From CAVYPR01 sp963770505 (GTDB lineage: Bacteria; Actinomycetota; Acidimicrobiia; Acidimicrobiales; RAAP-2): 64,000 nt of DNA. Positions 36,672-45,339 of this stretch are shown piece by piece. The notes below the pieces were generated by a model. The model searched no databases and was not told the origin of the DNA. It saw nothing but the letters and a program-made list of their open reading frames with translations. A program made the position numbers and the translations under genes. Every line of letters begins with the position of its first letter. Position 1 is the first letter of the stretch. The stretch is taken from assembly GCA_963770505.1 (NCBI GenBank), contig CAVYPR010000006.1:124001-188000 (forward strand), read 5' to 3'.

Positions 36672-37421
36672 ATGGCCGAGATCACCGTCGTGAACACGGT
36701 GCTAGTGCCCGTGGCCGACCAGGACACCGCCATCGACTGGTACGCCACCCATCTGGGTTGCAGGCTCACCGTCGACGTCGGCTTCGGCGAGGGTTCCCGC
36801 TGGGTCGCCGTCACCCCGCCCGGCGGCGGCACCGCCATCGCGCTGGTCCCGCCCCAGGGGGCGTTCACCCCGGGGCGGCTGACCGGGATGTCACTGGCCT
36901 CGCCCGATCCGTGCGCCCTGTTCGCCGAGTTCCGGGCCTCGGGTGTCGACACCGACGAGCCGGTGGGCGGCGACGGGGAGGTCCCCGTGCTGTTCTTCTT
37001 CGGGGACGGCGACGGCAACCAGCTGCTGGTGAGCGAGGAGCGCCGAGGAGCCGGCGGGCGAGTCGGGTGCGGTGCGGGTCCTCAGCCGCCCAGGCTGGAA
37101 CGCAGCTCGTCCACGGCCGCCCGAAGCTCGGCGACCTCGGCTCGTAGCTCGGCGACCTCGGCGGGGAGCCCTCCCGTGAGCGGGCCGGTCGCCCCGAGCT
37201 CGGTGACGGGCGCGGGTGTGCCCGTCTCCTCGTCGCCCGTCGAGGCGGTTCGCCACAGGAGCTCGGTCCATCGCTCCTCCTTCTGGCCTGGCCGGCGGCC
37301 GAGCCGGGCCACCAGCGGCTCCTCCCCCTCGGCCATCCGCTCGAGGTGGTGCTCGACCTCCTCCAGCCCGGAGAGCTCCGTCATCCGCTCGGTGCGGGCA
37401 CGCAGCTCGCCGACGGTCTGA
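36672..37421 (+). CDS. VOC-family (glyoxalase-like) protein; 3-prime end uncertain
   Basis: The first 120 or so residues form one vicinal-oxygen-chelate domain: MAEITVVNTVLVPVADQDTA, then WYATHLGCRLTVDVGF and finally LFFFGDGDGNQLLVSE, where such proteins normally stop. The frame instead runs on for about 125 Ser/Arg-rich residues antisense to the YceH gene at 37082, which looks like chance coding. A stop was probably lost by a base change or frameshift near 37040-37080; an alternative frame there ends near 37175. The VOC part may bind a metal and a small molecule; function unknown. Confidence 0.65.
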   Translation: MAEITVVNTVLVPVADQDTAIDWYATHLGCRLTVDVGFGEGSRWVAVTPPGGGTAIALVPPQGAFTPGRLTGMSLASPDPCALFAEFRASGVDTDEPVGGDGEVPVLFFFGDGDGNQLLVSEERRGAGGRVGCGAGPQPPRLERSSSTAARSSATSARSSATSAGSPPVSGPVAPSSVTGAGVPVSSSPVEAVRHRSSVHRSSFWPGRRPSRATSGSSPSAIRSRWCSTSSSPESSVIRSVRARSSPTV

Positions 37422-37741
37422 CGTCCCCGCAGGAGGAGGACGGCCAGGAGGGCCAGCTCGGGTTCTCCCACTCCGAGCAGCTCGTCGAGGACATGGCGGT
37501 AGCGGACGACCGAGCGGCCGTGCGAGGGCAGGACAAAGCGGACCAGCCGGCGCTGGCGCAGGCGGTCGAGCGCGGCCAGCACCTCGTCCTCGGAGTAAGA
37601 GGCGACCGGCTCGCGGTTCGAGGACTGGTTGCAGGCGAGCACGAGGGCGTTGGCCGTGAGCGGGTACTGCCCCGGGGTGGTCAGCTGCTTCTCGATGAGC
37701 GAGCCGACCACCCGGGCCTCGACCGCGTCGAGCCCTGTCAC
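37082..37741 (-). CDS. YceH/DUF480 winged-helix protein (UPF0502)
   Basis: Protein of 219 residues matching YceH: LDAVEARVVGSLIEKQLTTP and PLTANALVLACNQSSNREPV in the first winged helix, and LLGVGEPELALLAVLLLRG and TVGELRARTERM in the second. The C-terminus has a short heptad-like repeat (AEVAELRAEVAELRAAVDEL) that may form a coiled coil. GTG 37741 overlaps the isomerase stop as GTGA. It is conserved but of unknown function; it is the last gene of the phosphomannomutase operon, which is unusual company for YceH. Confidence 0.86.
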   Translation of the reverse strand: MTGLDAVEARVVGSLIEKQLTTPGQYPLTANALVLACNQSSNREPVASYSEDEVLAALDRLRQRRLVRFVLPSHGRSVVRYRHVLDELLGVGEPELALLAVLLLRGRQTVGELRARTERMTELSGLEEVEHHLERMAEGEEPLVARLGRRPGQKEERWTELLWRTASTGDEETGTPAPVTELGATGPLTGGLPAEVAELRAEVAELRAAVDELRSSLGG

Positions 37742-38811
37742 GCCCGGGCGCTCCCTTCGGCGAGGCGGTGCTTGATCTCGCCCAGCACCGGCACCGGACC
37801 GGGGTCGACGCCCTCGCGCCCGGCCAGGTGGAGCGAGACGAGGTCGCCGAAGAGGGCCAGATCGAAGAAGCGGGCGATGCCGTCGGTGGCCTCGGTGCGG
37901 ACGACCACCACGTCGCCCACCACCTCCTCCATGATCTCGGCCACCAGGTCGAACCGGCGGGCGATCCCGGGATGCTCGCCGTCGTGGCGAAGCGTGACCA
38001 GGGTGAGCACCTGACGGGTCACGTCCCCGTCCTGCCCCCAGCCCGCCACCTCGTTGTGGCACAGCTCGGGCTGGAGCGAGGCGAACGCCGGGGTCTTGGC
38101 ATTCTCCTGCACCTGGGTCCTCCACCGCAGCGCGGCGACGCCGGGCGGCCCCGGTGACCCGTGGACCAGGGGGAAGGTGCGGCCGATCCGCCGCGCCACC
38201 GACACGGGCGGCCCGCTCTGGGTGGCCAGCTGGTCGCGGCGGCGGGCGAGGTACTCGGCGGCGGCGGCGAGCCGTTCAGTCATCCCCTCGAGCAACCCCA
38301 GCCGCTCGAGCGCAACCAGGGCGGGGACGGCCATGGCCCCGAGGGCGGCGCGGGGCTGGGGGATCTCCCCGGGCAGGGGGGCCACCGGCCAGCCCGCTCG
38401 CCCGGCCAGCTCCCCGAGGGACCCGCCCGACGTGACAGCTACCGCGCTCGCCCCCGCCGCGGCGGCACGTTCCGCCACCTCGAGGGTCTCGGCCGTGTCA
38501 CCGGAGAAGGACACGGCGAGCACCAGGGTGTCGGGGCCGCAGAAGGCGGGGAGGTCGTAGGACTTGATCACCGTCACCGGGACCGACATCTCGCCGGCGG
38601 CCACCGCGGCCACCAGGTCGCCGACGATGCCGCTGCCGCCCATCCCGGCCACCACCACATTGGTGATGGGGCCCGACAGCGCCTGCACCCCGTCCCCGTC
38701 CCACTCGAGGGCCGCCACCATCTGCTCGGGGAGGCCGGTCGTCGCCTCCCACATGCCCAGGGAGTCGACCGGCAGCGGTGAGGGGTGCCGGCCCGGCTCC
38801 CCCCGGCTCAC
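37738..38811 (-). CDS. SIS-domain glucose/mannose-6-phosphate isomerase-like protein
   Basis: Sugar isomerase of 357 residues with two SIS folds, like bifunctional PGI/PMI enzymes and the actinobacterial TobH family. Motifs: VVVAGMGGSGIVGDLVAA, LVLAVSFSGDTAETLEV and ENAKTPAFASLQPELCHNEV, where Glu and His of the last are typical catalytic residues. GTG 38811 gives a GTGA overlap with the Trm112-like stop; a later ATG (LGMWEATTG) is the alternative. Neighbouring phosphomannomutase suggests it channels fructose-6-P to mannose-6-P for GDP-mannose. The same order occurs in mycobacteria (Rv3256c-Rv3257c). Confidence 0.85.
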   Translation of the reverse strand: MSRGEPGRHPSPLPVDSLGMWEATTGLPEQMVAALEWDGDGVQALSGPITNVVVAGMGGSGIVGDLVAAVAAGEMSVPVTVIKSYDLPAFCGPDTLVLAVSFSGDTAETLEVAERAAAAGASAVAVTSGGSLGELAGRAGWPVAPLPGEIPQPRAALGAMAVPALVALERLGLLEGMTERLAAAAEYLARRRDQLATQSGPPVSVARRIGRTFPLVHGSPGPPGVAALRWRTQVQENAKTPAFASLQPELCHNEVAGWGQDGDVTRQVLTLVTLRHDGEHPGIARRFDLVAEIMEEVVGDVVVVRTEATDGIARFFDLALFGDLVSLHLAGREGVDPGPVPVLGEIKHRLAEGSARA

Positions 38812-39062
38812 CCCGGCTGTCCCTCGGACGGGTGGCCGGTCTCGGGGACGCCGCCGGCTGCGGCCTTGGCCGTCAGCCGCTCGTGCTCGGCCTCGCCCAC
38901 GTCGGTGGACTCGTCGACGAGGAGGATGGGGATCCCGTCGCGCACGACGTAGCTCTTCTTGAGCCGCGGGTTGTAGAGCAGGTCCTCGTCCTCGAACCAC
39001 AGGAGGGGGCCCTTGTCCACCGGGCAGGCCAGCACCTCGATCAGCAACGGGTCCAACGGCAT
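38808..39062 (-). CDS. Trm112-like (UPF0434) small protein
   Basis: Eighty-four residues with the Trm112-family core LLIEVLACPVDKGPL, YNPRLKKSYVVRDGIPILLVDE. In eukaryotes and some bacteria such proteins activate methyltransferases; here only one Cys of the zinc ribbon is kept, so zinc binding is doubtful. ATG 39062 follows a GGGAGAGGAA ribosome-binding sequence. It is tightly packed between phosphomannomutase and the isomerase. Confidence 0.82.
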   Translation of the reverse strand: MPLDPLLIEVLACPVDKGPLLWFEDEDLLYNPRLKKSYVVRDGIPILLVDESTDVGEAEHERLTAKAAAGGVPETGHPSEGQPG

Positions 39063-39108
39063 TGACGTTCCTCTCCCTTGTTCGTCTTCGGTCCGGGTCC
39101 CGCGGCGC

Positions 39109-40476
39109 TCAGGCGCCGTCGGCCGTTACCCGCTGCACCAGCTCGAGCACCTCGCCGACGTGGCGCTGGCACTCCTCTTCGGTCCGGGCCTCCACGTTGA
39201 GCCGCAGCAGCGGCTCGGTGTTGGACGGCCGCAGGTTGTACCACCAGTCGCCGTGGTCGACGGTGAGGCCGTCGAGCCGGTCGAGCCGCCCGCCCGCCAA
39301 GGCCTCGCTGGCCGCCACGGCCTCGGTGGCGGCCGGCGGGTCGGCCACCTCGGTGTTGACCTCGCCCGAGTCGGCGTAGCGGCGGAACGGCTCGAGCATG
39401 GCCGAGAGCGGGGCCCCGGCCCTGCTCATGAGCTCGAGCACCACCAGGGCGCAGATGATCCCCGAGTCGGCCCGGTAGTTGTCGCGGAAGTAGTAGTGGC
39501 CCGAGTGCTCGCCGCCGAAGACGGCGCCGGTCTCGGCCATGACCTCCTTGATGAAGGAGTGGCCCACCCGGGTGCGCAGTCCCACCCCGCCGTGCTCGGC
39601 GATGACCTCGGGGACGACGTGGGAGCAGATGAGGTTGTAGAGGATGGTCGACCCGGGGTGCTTCTCCAGCATGGAGACCGCCACCAGGGCCGTGGTGAGC
39701 GACCCCGACACCGGTTCGGCCCGCTCGTCGACCAGGAAGACCCGGTCGGCGTCGCCGTCGAAGGCCAGGCCGATGTCGGCCCCGGTGCGCAGCACCGCAT
39801 CCTTCAGGTCCACCAGGTTCTCGGGCTGGATGGGGTCGGCCGGGTGGTTGGGGAAGGTCCCGTCGAGCTCGGGATAGAGGAGCTCCACGTCGAAGGGGAG
39901 GCCCTCCATGACCAGGGGCACCACCAGCCCGCCCATCCCGTTGGCCGTGTCGGCCACCACCTTGAGCGGGCGCAGCGACCCCGGGTCGACGAAGGAGCGG
40001 GCGTGGTCGGCGTACTCGGCCAAAAGGTCCTGGTGGTCGAGGGGGGCCAGGGTGGTCGGGGGGGGCGGGCGCTCCAGGGCCTCGTTGGTGAGGGCCTCGA
40101 TCTCCGACAGGCCGGTGTCGCGCCCGATGGGGCGGGCCCCGGCCAGGCAGAGCTTGATGCCGTTGTAGCCCGCGGGGTTGTGGGAGGCCGTGAACATGGC
40201 ACCGGGCGCGTCGAGGCGGCCCGAGGCGAAGTACATGAAGTCGGTGGAGGCAATCCCGAGGTCGGTGACCGCCACCCCCTCGGCCCGGACCCCCTCGGCG
40301 AAGGCCGCCGAGAGCTCGACCCCCGAGGGCCGCATGTCGCGCACGACGAGGAGGCGGGGCCCCTTGGTGAAGCGGGCCACCGCCGTGCCGATGGCCCGGC
40401 ACATGGCGGCGTCGAGCTGGTCGGGCACCGTGCCCCGGATGTCGTAGGCCTTGAAGACGTCGCCGGTGGCACCCAT
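39109..40476 (-). CDS. manB: Phosphomannomutase/phosphoglucomutase
   Basis: Alpha-D-phosphohexomutase of 455 residues that interconverts mannose-6-P and mannose-1-P (and usually the glucose forms). The four family segments are present: VFKAYDIRGTVPDQ at the N-terminus, the phosphoserine loop TASHNPAGYNGIKL, the metal loop FDGDADRVFLVDE and the sugar loop GGEHSGHYYFRDN, then RPSNTEPLLRLNVEA for phosphate binding. First gene of the operon manB - trm112-like - isomerase - yceH. Its product feeds the ManC-like enzyme at 62 kb to make GDP-mannose for the glycosyltransferases. Confidence 0.93.
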   Translation of the reverse strand: MGATGDVFKAYDIRGTVPDQLDAAMCRAIGTAVARFTKGPRLLVVRDMRPSGVELSAAFAEGVRAEGVAVTDLGIASTDFMYFASGRLDAPGAMFTASHNPAGYNGIKLCLAGARPIGRDTGLSEIEALTNEALERPPPPTTLAPLDHQDLLAEYADHARSFVDPGSLRPLKVVADTANGMGGLVVPLVMEGLPFDVELLYPELDGTFPNHPADPIQPENLVDLKDAVLRTGADIGLAFDGDADRVFLVDERAEPVSGSLTTALVAVSMLEKHPGSTILYNLICSHVVPEVIAEHGGVGLRTRVGHSFIKEVMAETGAVFGGEHSGHYYFRDNYRADSGIICALVVLELMSRAGAPLSAMLEPFRRYADSGEVNTEVADPPAATEAVAASEALAGGRLDRLDGLTVDHGDWWYNLRPSNTEPLLRLNVEARTEEECQRHVGEVLELVQRVTADGA

Positions 40477-40485
40477 GGCCGAAAC

Positions 40486-40491
40486 AGCCTA
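40486..40491 (-). promoter_or_regulatory. -10 element (TAGGCT) close to the manB start
   Basis: TAGGCT on the minus strand ends 9 bases before the manB ATG at 40476, implying a very short or absent 5-prime leader. The same hexamer precedes cofD. Confidence 0.45.
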
Positions 40492-40494
40492 ATC

Positions 40495-40511
40495 GAGGCC
40501 GGTGCGGCCTC
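40495..40511 (-). terminator. Short hairpin between the envelope operon and manB
   Basis: Perfect 7-bp arms GAGGCCG and CGGCCTC around a 3-base loop. It follows the stop at 40530 and precedes the manB -10 element, so it probably separates the two transcripts. Confidence 0.6.
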
Positions 40512-40529
40512 CCGTGGGGGTGCCGACGG

Positions 40530-41312
40530 TCAGCGGGCGTCCGCCTTGAGGGTGCGGAGGTCGCCGCGGGCCCGCACCAGCGCCACCCGGCCGGTGCTGA
40601 GCGACGCCCGGGCGTTCTCCAGGGTCGATCGGGACCCGGGGTAGGAGGCCGGGGTGAGAGCCAGGAGGGTGCCGGCCAACCCCGTACTCGACTGGGTGGC
40701 CGTCGCCACCTGGGTCTGGAAGTCCGAGTAGGTGGTCTGGGCGGCGTGCACTGTGACGCCCGCCTGCTGGGCGGCTGTGATGCGCGCCGCGATCTTGGGC
40801 TCGAGGGCGGTGAGGGCGCCGGCCACGGACGTCTCGGTGTCGGCGGCGATGGTGAGGTGCGCCTGCGGGCTCATGACCACGAACACCCGGTAGTCGACGA
40901 CCATGGCCTGGGCGTCGGCGGCCACGTCGGCGCAGGTTGTGTCCGACGGGACCTTCTGCTGGAGGGCGGTGATCCCGCCCAGGTCGTTGCCGATGTCGGT
41001 GGTGAGCGTCGAGCGGTCCGCCGTGGTGAGGCCGGTCGACGCACCCACCGCGGCGGAAAGGTCGTGCAGTCGCTTCACCCGCCGTGTGAGGGCGGCCAGG
41101 GCGTTGGTCCGGGCCGCGTTGAGGGCCGCCGGCGTGCACGTCGGCGATGTCCCGGCGCCGGCGGCCGAGGCGGCGGTGGCCTCGAGGGACGCAGCCCCGA
41201 ACAGGCCGGCCGCCATGGCCCCGGCGACCAGCACCGCCGTGACCACGGCGCCGAGGCGCGCCGTTGCGGACCGGGGCCCGAGGTGGTGGGGGGCGAGCGG
41301 TCGGTGCCCCAT
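40530..41312 (-). CDS. Secreted helical protein of unknown function
   Basis: Protein of 260 residues with an N-terminal export signal (basic start, then VVTAVLVAGAMAAGLFGAA). The mature part has two cysteines (CTP and TCAD) and mostly Ala/Thr/Leu-rich helical sequence without a known domain. Threonine is often encoded by ACA. The start lies one base after the lipoprotein stop, with AGGAGG inside the lipoprotein gene, so the two are translationally linked. The similar style of the two neighbours suggests they act together at the cell surface. No family recognised. Confidence 0.7.
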   Translation of the reverse strand: MGHRPLAPHHLGPRSATARLGAVVTAVLVAGAMAAGLFGAASLEATAASAAGAGTSPTCTPAALNAARTNALAALTRRVKRLHDLSAAVGASTGLTTADRSTLTTDIGNDLGGITALQQKVPSDTTCADVAADAQAMVVDYRVFVVMSPQAHLTIAADTETSVAGALTALEPKIAARITAAQQAGVTVHAAQTTYSDFQTQVATATQSSTGLAGTLLALTPASYPGSRSTLENARASLSTGRVALVRARGDLRTLKADAR

Positions 41313-41313
41313 C

Positions 41314-41673
41314 TCACTTGCCTCCTGTTGTGGGGCCTGTGCCGTTCGACGACAGGTCGCCGTTCGCCTGGGCGAGGCTCTGGTCGAGCTGGCTCAGCTC
41401 CGATGTGATCTGGGCTGTGAGGGCCGCTGTCACCGATGTGGAGGCGGCGGGGGCGGCGCTGGAGGGGTGGGGGGCCGAGGTGGTGGTGGTCGCCGCGAGG
41501 CTGCCGGGCGCGGTGGCGCTCGAGGTCGTCGTGGTGGCCGGCCGCAGGTGTGAGGTGGTGGTGGTGCCGGCGCCGGGGCCGACCACGTGGGTGCTGCCAC
41601 CGCCGCAGGCACCGAGCACGAGGCCGGCGGCGGCCAGAGCGACCACCGCCACGACGGGAGTGCGGCGCCTCAT
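41314..41673 (-). CDS. Small Thr/Ser-rich lipoprotein
   Basis: Protein of 119 residues with a clear lipobox LVLGAC; lipidated Cys would be residue 23. The mature chain is a Thr/Ser-rich, probably unstructured stalk followed by a short amphipathic helix (LTAQITSELSQLDQSLAQ) near the C-terminus. It overlaps the membrane-protein stop as ATGA and precedes the secreted protein by one base. It may tether or recruit that protein; function unknown. Confidence 0.78.
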   Translation of the reverse strand: MRRRTPVVAVVALAAAGLVLGACGGGSTHVVGPGAGTTTTSHLRPATTTTSSATAPGSLAATTTTSAPHPSSAAPAASTSVTAALTAQITSELSQLDQSLAQANGDLSSNGTGPTTGGK

Positions 41674-44396
41674 GGGACCTCCCCTCCTCGACCGACGTCC
41701 CCCCCGGCGGCGCCGGGGGCCCTGCCCCGAGCTTGCCCCAGGGGGATGGGGGAAACGTGAGCTGGCTGTGAGGAGAGTGTGAGGGACGGGCCGCCGGGTG
41801 CGCCACCGGGCCGCCGGAGACCGCCGGACGCTCCGGCGGCGGTGTCGGGGCCCGTCCGGCGGCGCCTCCACCACAGCGCGGCCATGGCGACCACGACGCC
41901 CAGGCCGACGACCGTGCACCCGTCGCCGAGGACGTTGGCCCCGGTGGTGCCGTAGGTGAGGGTTACCTCGTGGCTGGTGGGAACCACCACCATCAGGTTG
42001 GGCGTGGCCCGCCAGGGGCCCTCGGCCCCGGACGCCCTCCAGTTGGGGAAGTACGAGATCTTCACCAGCACCGGCGTGCCCACGCGGCTCACGTGGAAGC
42101 TGATCGAGTCGGCCGTCTGGCGGATCCGGGTGACCGTGGTGGCGGGGACCGGGACCCTCGGGGCGCGGGCGGCCGTGTGGGCCGTGACCCGCGGCCAGCT
42201 CGGGAGCCCCCCGGCGGTGAGCTCGACGTCCCAGCGCGACGGGTCGTCGTACCACGAGATGGCCGGGCCGGACACCGGCTGCCCCTGCGGTCCGATCTGC
42301 CCCAGCCAGCTCGACTGCCCGGGGCCCACCCCGGCGAGCACGGCCGGCTCGTCGACCAGCGGGGTCACCGCCGCCGAGTGGGCGACCAGGTAGACGTCCC
42401 AGGTGGTCGAGAGCTCCTGGCCGTCGTAGTCGGCGCTCCACGGCCCGGTGGATGCCACCTTGCGCAGTGTCGGGTCGGCCGCCGCCGCCTGCTGGATCTG
42501 CGGGCTGAAGGCCATGAAGTAGCGGACCCCGAGCAGCTGGAGGTGCTCGATGCCGAGGGGGACGTCGAGTGCGCCGTAGGGGAGGCCGACCACGGCCTCC
42601 GAGGGCGAGACCGACAGCTCGGCCTGGTTGATGAAGTGGTAGGGGGTGGTGGCCGAGGACTCGAAGAGGAGGCCCTCCTCGGAGTCGATGCAGCCGCCGG
42701 TCCAGTAGGGCAGGAGCATGAGGGCCTCGGGGGTGCCGAAGCGGTTCTCGTCGGAGTTGTACTCCCACAGCGCCCGCCCGCAGCCGTAGCGGCGGCCGAC
42801 GCTCGCCATCGTGGCGTTGATCGCCTGGTACTCGGGGTAGGAGGCCTTGCCCTCGTAGCCGGAGTAGTTCCAGTTGGCCCAGTTGGTCACCTCGTTCGCG
42901 CCCGGGGTGATCCCGATGTCGGGCAGCGCGCTGGCCACGGCGGGGACGAAGGGCGGGACCACCACCAGCACCACCCCGGCCAGGCACAGGAGCGGGCCGA
43001 CCACCGCGCCGGGCGCCCAGCGCGCCGCCCGGGGCCGGCGCGGATGCCAGGCACGGTGGTGGCCGGAGGCGACGAACTCGTCGTCGGGCCCCGCCGGGGC
43101 GCGGACCGACAGCGCCCAGCGGGTCGCCCGCTCCCGGCGGGACCAGCGCGCCACCGCCGCCACGCAGACGGCGACGATCCACCCGGCCATGAGGTACATG
43201 CAGAGGAACCACAGGGGCAGGACCCGGACGTTGTAGAGGCTGGACAGCGGGTCGACGGTGAGGGTCAGGGCCGCCAGCCCGCCCAGCACTGCGAAAAGGA
43301 GGCCGAAGCGGCTCCGCAGGGCCAGCGCCGCCACCACCGCCACCCCGGCCAGGCAGAGCGCCCACAGGTCCGCCCTGGGGAACAGGAGGGTGGCGTAGGT
43401 GGTGACGTTGGCGTAGTTCATGGTGGTCGAGTACGGCTGACGGATCCCGAAGGGCACCAGCCACCACCCCGACAGCAGCAGCCCCAGGCCGACGGTCGAG
43501 GCCCCCCACCACACCGAGGTCCACCGGCCCCGCACCCCCTCGCGACCCGGAGGCCGGGAGACGGCCGACGAGGGACGGCGAAGGTCGTCGTGGAGCCGCC
43601 AGCGCTCGGGGAGGAGCTCCGCCGCGGTGAGGAGCACCGCCCCCACCACGGCGAACATGGCCGGGATGATGTGGGCCAGGACGCACGCCGCCAGCACCAC
43701 CGCGGCCCAGCCCCGGTGGCGGCCGGTCCGGATCCCCCGGGCGAACAGGCCCAGGAACAAAAGGGCCAGGGCGACGCTGAGGGAGTAGGCGTACTCACCG
43801 GCCAGGGTGGAGAACAGGTTCCCCCCGTAGATGGTGAACGTGTAGTCGAAGAGGAACGGCAACGTGGCCGCGGCCAGGGCCGCCGGCGCCGGCGGCCGCA
43901 GCCCGAAGAGGCGGCCGAGGGCCCAGGCGGCCACCGGCAGGAGCAGGGAGCCGAGCACGGTGGCCAGCTTGAAGGCGACGTTGTAGCTGAGGAGGTGTGA
44001 GGCCAGCGCCACCAGGACGTCGGGGAGCACGAAGTAGAAGGTGTAGATGGGGTATCCGTCGTACCACGAGGGGCTCCAGCCGGTGAGGTGGGGGAAGAGG
44101 TTGGAGCTGAAGAAGGCCGGCATCATGTAGTGGGCCCCGGTGTCGCCCCCGGTGGTGGTGGTGTCGGTCAGGAGCAGGTTGAGGTGCAGCTGCCAGAGGG
44201 TGATGCAGACCACCCCCACGATCACCGTGGCCGTGGCCGCCGCCGGCAGCCAGCGCTCCACCCCCCGACGCCGCGGCACCCATGGCCGTGGGCTGGCCGC
44301 GGCGGGGCGCGGCGCGAGTGGGGCGAGCGGCTCGGGCGGGGGGGCGACCGCGGTCGGCACCGCCGCGGCCGGGCCCTCAGTGGACGAGGCCGCCAC
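41670..44396 (-). CDS. Large polytopic membrane protein, PTPS-related/GT-C-like
   Basis: Protein of 908 residues with about a dozen membrane helices in its first 560 residues and a long extracytoplasmic C-terminal domain ending in one more helix. After the first helix come TTGGDTGAHYMMPAFF and LTGWSPSWYDGYPIYTFYF, which I associate with the membrane PTPS-related family, where an Asp in the first outer loop resembles the GT-C catalytic acid. It may transfer sugars from lipid carriers to envelope glycans or proteins. GTG 44396 overlaps the CPBP protease gene by 20 bases. Enzyme activity is inferred, not shown. Confidence 0.72.
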   Translation of the reverse strand: MAASSTEGPAAAVPTAVAPPPEPLAPLAPRPAAASPRPWVPRRRGVERWLPAAATATVIVGVVCITLWQLHLNLLLTDTTTTGGDTGAHYMMPAFFSSNLFPHLTGWSPSWYDGYPIYTFYFVLPDVLVALASHLLSYNVAFKLATVLGSLLLPVAAWALGRLFGLRPPAPAALAAATLPFLFDYTFTIYGGNLFSTLAGEYAYSLSVALALLFLGLFARGIRTGRHRGWAAVVLAACVLAHIIPAMFAVVGAVLLTAAELLPERWRLHDDLRRPSSAVSRPPGREGVRGRWTSVWWGASTVGLGLLLSGWWLVPFGIRQPYSTTMNYANVTTYATLLFPRADLWALCLAGVAVVAALALRSRFGLLFAVLGGLAALTLTVDPLSSLYNVRVLPLWFLCMYLMAGWIVAVCVAAVARWSRRERATRWALSVRAPAGPDDEFVASGHHRAWHPRRPRAARWAPGAVVGPLLCLAGVVLVVVPPFVPAVASALPDIGITPGANEVTNWANWNYSGYEGKASYPEYQAINATMASVGRRYGCGRALWEYNSDENRFGTPEALMLLPYWTGGCIDSEEGLLFESSATTPYHFINQAELSVSPSEAVVGLPYGALDVPLGIEHLQLLGVRYFMAFSPQIQQAAAADPTLRKVASTGPWSADYDGQELSTTWDVYLVAHSAAVTPLVDEPAVLAGVGPGQSSWLGQIGPQGQPVSGPAISWYDDPSRWDVELTAGGLPSWPRVTAHTAARAPRVPVPATTVTRIRQTADSISFHVSRVGTPVLVKISYFPNWRASGAEGPWRATPNLMVVVPTSHEVTLTYGTTGANVLGDGCTVVGLGVVVAMAALWWRRRRTGPDTAAGASGGLRRPGGAPGGPSLTLSSQPAHVSPIPLGQARGRAPGAAGGDVGRGGEVP

Positions 44397-45228
44397 GGCT
44401 GTTGGCCACGGCCACCACGGCCACCAGGTTGAAGGAGGCGTGGGCCACCATGTTCATCCCCAGCCGCCCGGTGCGGTAGCTGATGGCGGCGAGCAGCATC
44501 CCGAAGGCGGCCAGGCCGACGAACTGCGCCCACTCGGCGTGGGCCAGGGCGAAGAGGAGTCCGTCGACGGCCACGGCCGCCACCACGCCGACGGCGCGCC
44601 GCGTGGTCGGGCCCATGCCGTCGGGGGTGAAGCCCCGGGCCAGAGCCCGGAAGACGAGGCCCCGGAAGAACAGCTCCTCGAAGAAGGGGGCCCCCACCAC
44701 GGTCATGACGGCGATGATCACGAACCCCCAGCCGTGCGAGGCGCCGGTGAGTTGCTGAGTCGGCGCGCCGAACTTCGACGGGTTGGTGATGAAGGGGGCG
44801 TAGGCGATGTCGATGAGGAATTGGGCGCCGACGCCGATCACGACCCCGGCCAGGTCGACCGGCCGGAAGCGCAGGCCGACGTCGTCGACCAGGTGACCGG
44901 TACCCCGCTGGCGGCTGGCCAGCCACGGCCCGACGAAGAACCCCACCCACAGCCCGACGAGCGACACCCCCACGTACCACTCCGGCGGCGCGGCCAGCCG
45001 TGAGATCGCCGCGACCTGACTGCCCTGCCCGGCCAGGGCCGCGGCCACGAGCACGAGGAGGTAGGCGACCACCTCACCGATGGCGAACCCCAAGAGCGCG
45101 TAGAGGAACCACCGCCCCCCGTCGGCCCGGCTGACCGGCGGCGCGCCGGGGTCGTCGAGGAACGTGGTCGACCGGACCCGGGCCGTGGGCAGGCCGGCCG
45201 GCGGCTCGGTGTCGCCGGGCTGGGCCAT
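44377..45228 (-). CDS. CPBP-family intramembrane metalloprotease
   Basis: Membrane protein of 283 residues with about eight helices and the CPBP/Rce1 (Abi) signature: EELFFRGLVFRA near residue 183, then FALAHAEWAQF and NMVAHASFNLVA, which supply the Glu and His residues of the metal site. These proteases cut CAAX-like or other membrane substrates and are often linked with surface or peptide processing. ATG 45228 is chosen as the first start before the helices. It heads the four-gene operon CPBP - GT-C-like - lipoprotein - secreted protein, divergent from ftsH. Confidence 0.88.
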   Translation of the reverse strand: MAQPGDTEPPAGLPTARVRSTTFLDDPGAPPVSRADGGRWFLYALLGFAIGEVVAYLLVLVAAALAGQGSQVAAISRLAAPPEWYVGVSLVGLWVGFFVGPWLASRQRGTGHLVDDVGLRFRPVDLAGVVIGVGAQFLIDIAYAPFITNPSKFGAPTQQLTGASHGWGFVIIAVMTVVGAPFFEELFFRGLVFRALARGFTPDGMGPTTRRAVGVVAAVAVDGLLFALAHAEWAQFVGLAAFGMLLAAISYRTGRLGMNMVAHASFNLVAVVAVANSRGGLVH

Positions 45229-45327
45229 CGGGCGCCACGATACTGCCGCCCCTGCGGCCCCGAGCGGCGGCTCGGGGGCCGCCCGGGCCGCCGGGGTGCC
45301 CGGTGACCACCGGCCTATGGGGGCGCA

Positions 45328-45333
45328 TAGCAT
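45328..45333 (+). promoter_or_regulatory. -10 element of a probable leaderless ftsH promoter
   Basis: TAGCAT ends 6 bases before the GTG start of ftsH at 45340, so transcription would begin at or next to the start codon. No Shine-Dalgarno sequence is present. Confidence 0.55.
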
Positions 45334-45339
45334 GGTGCG

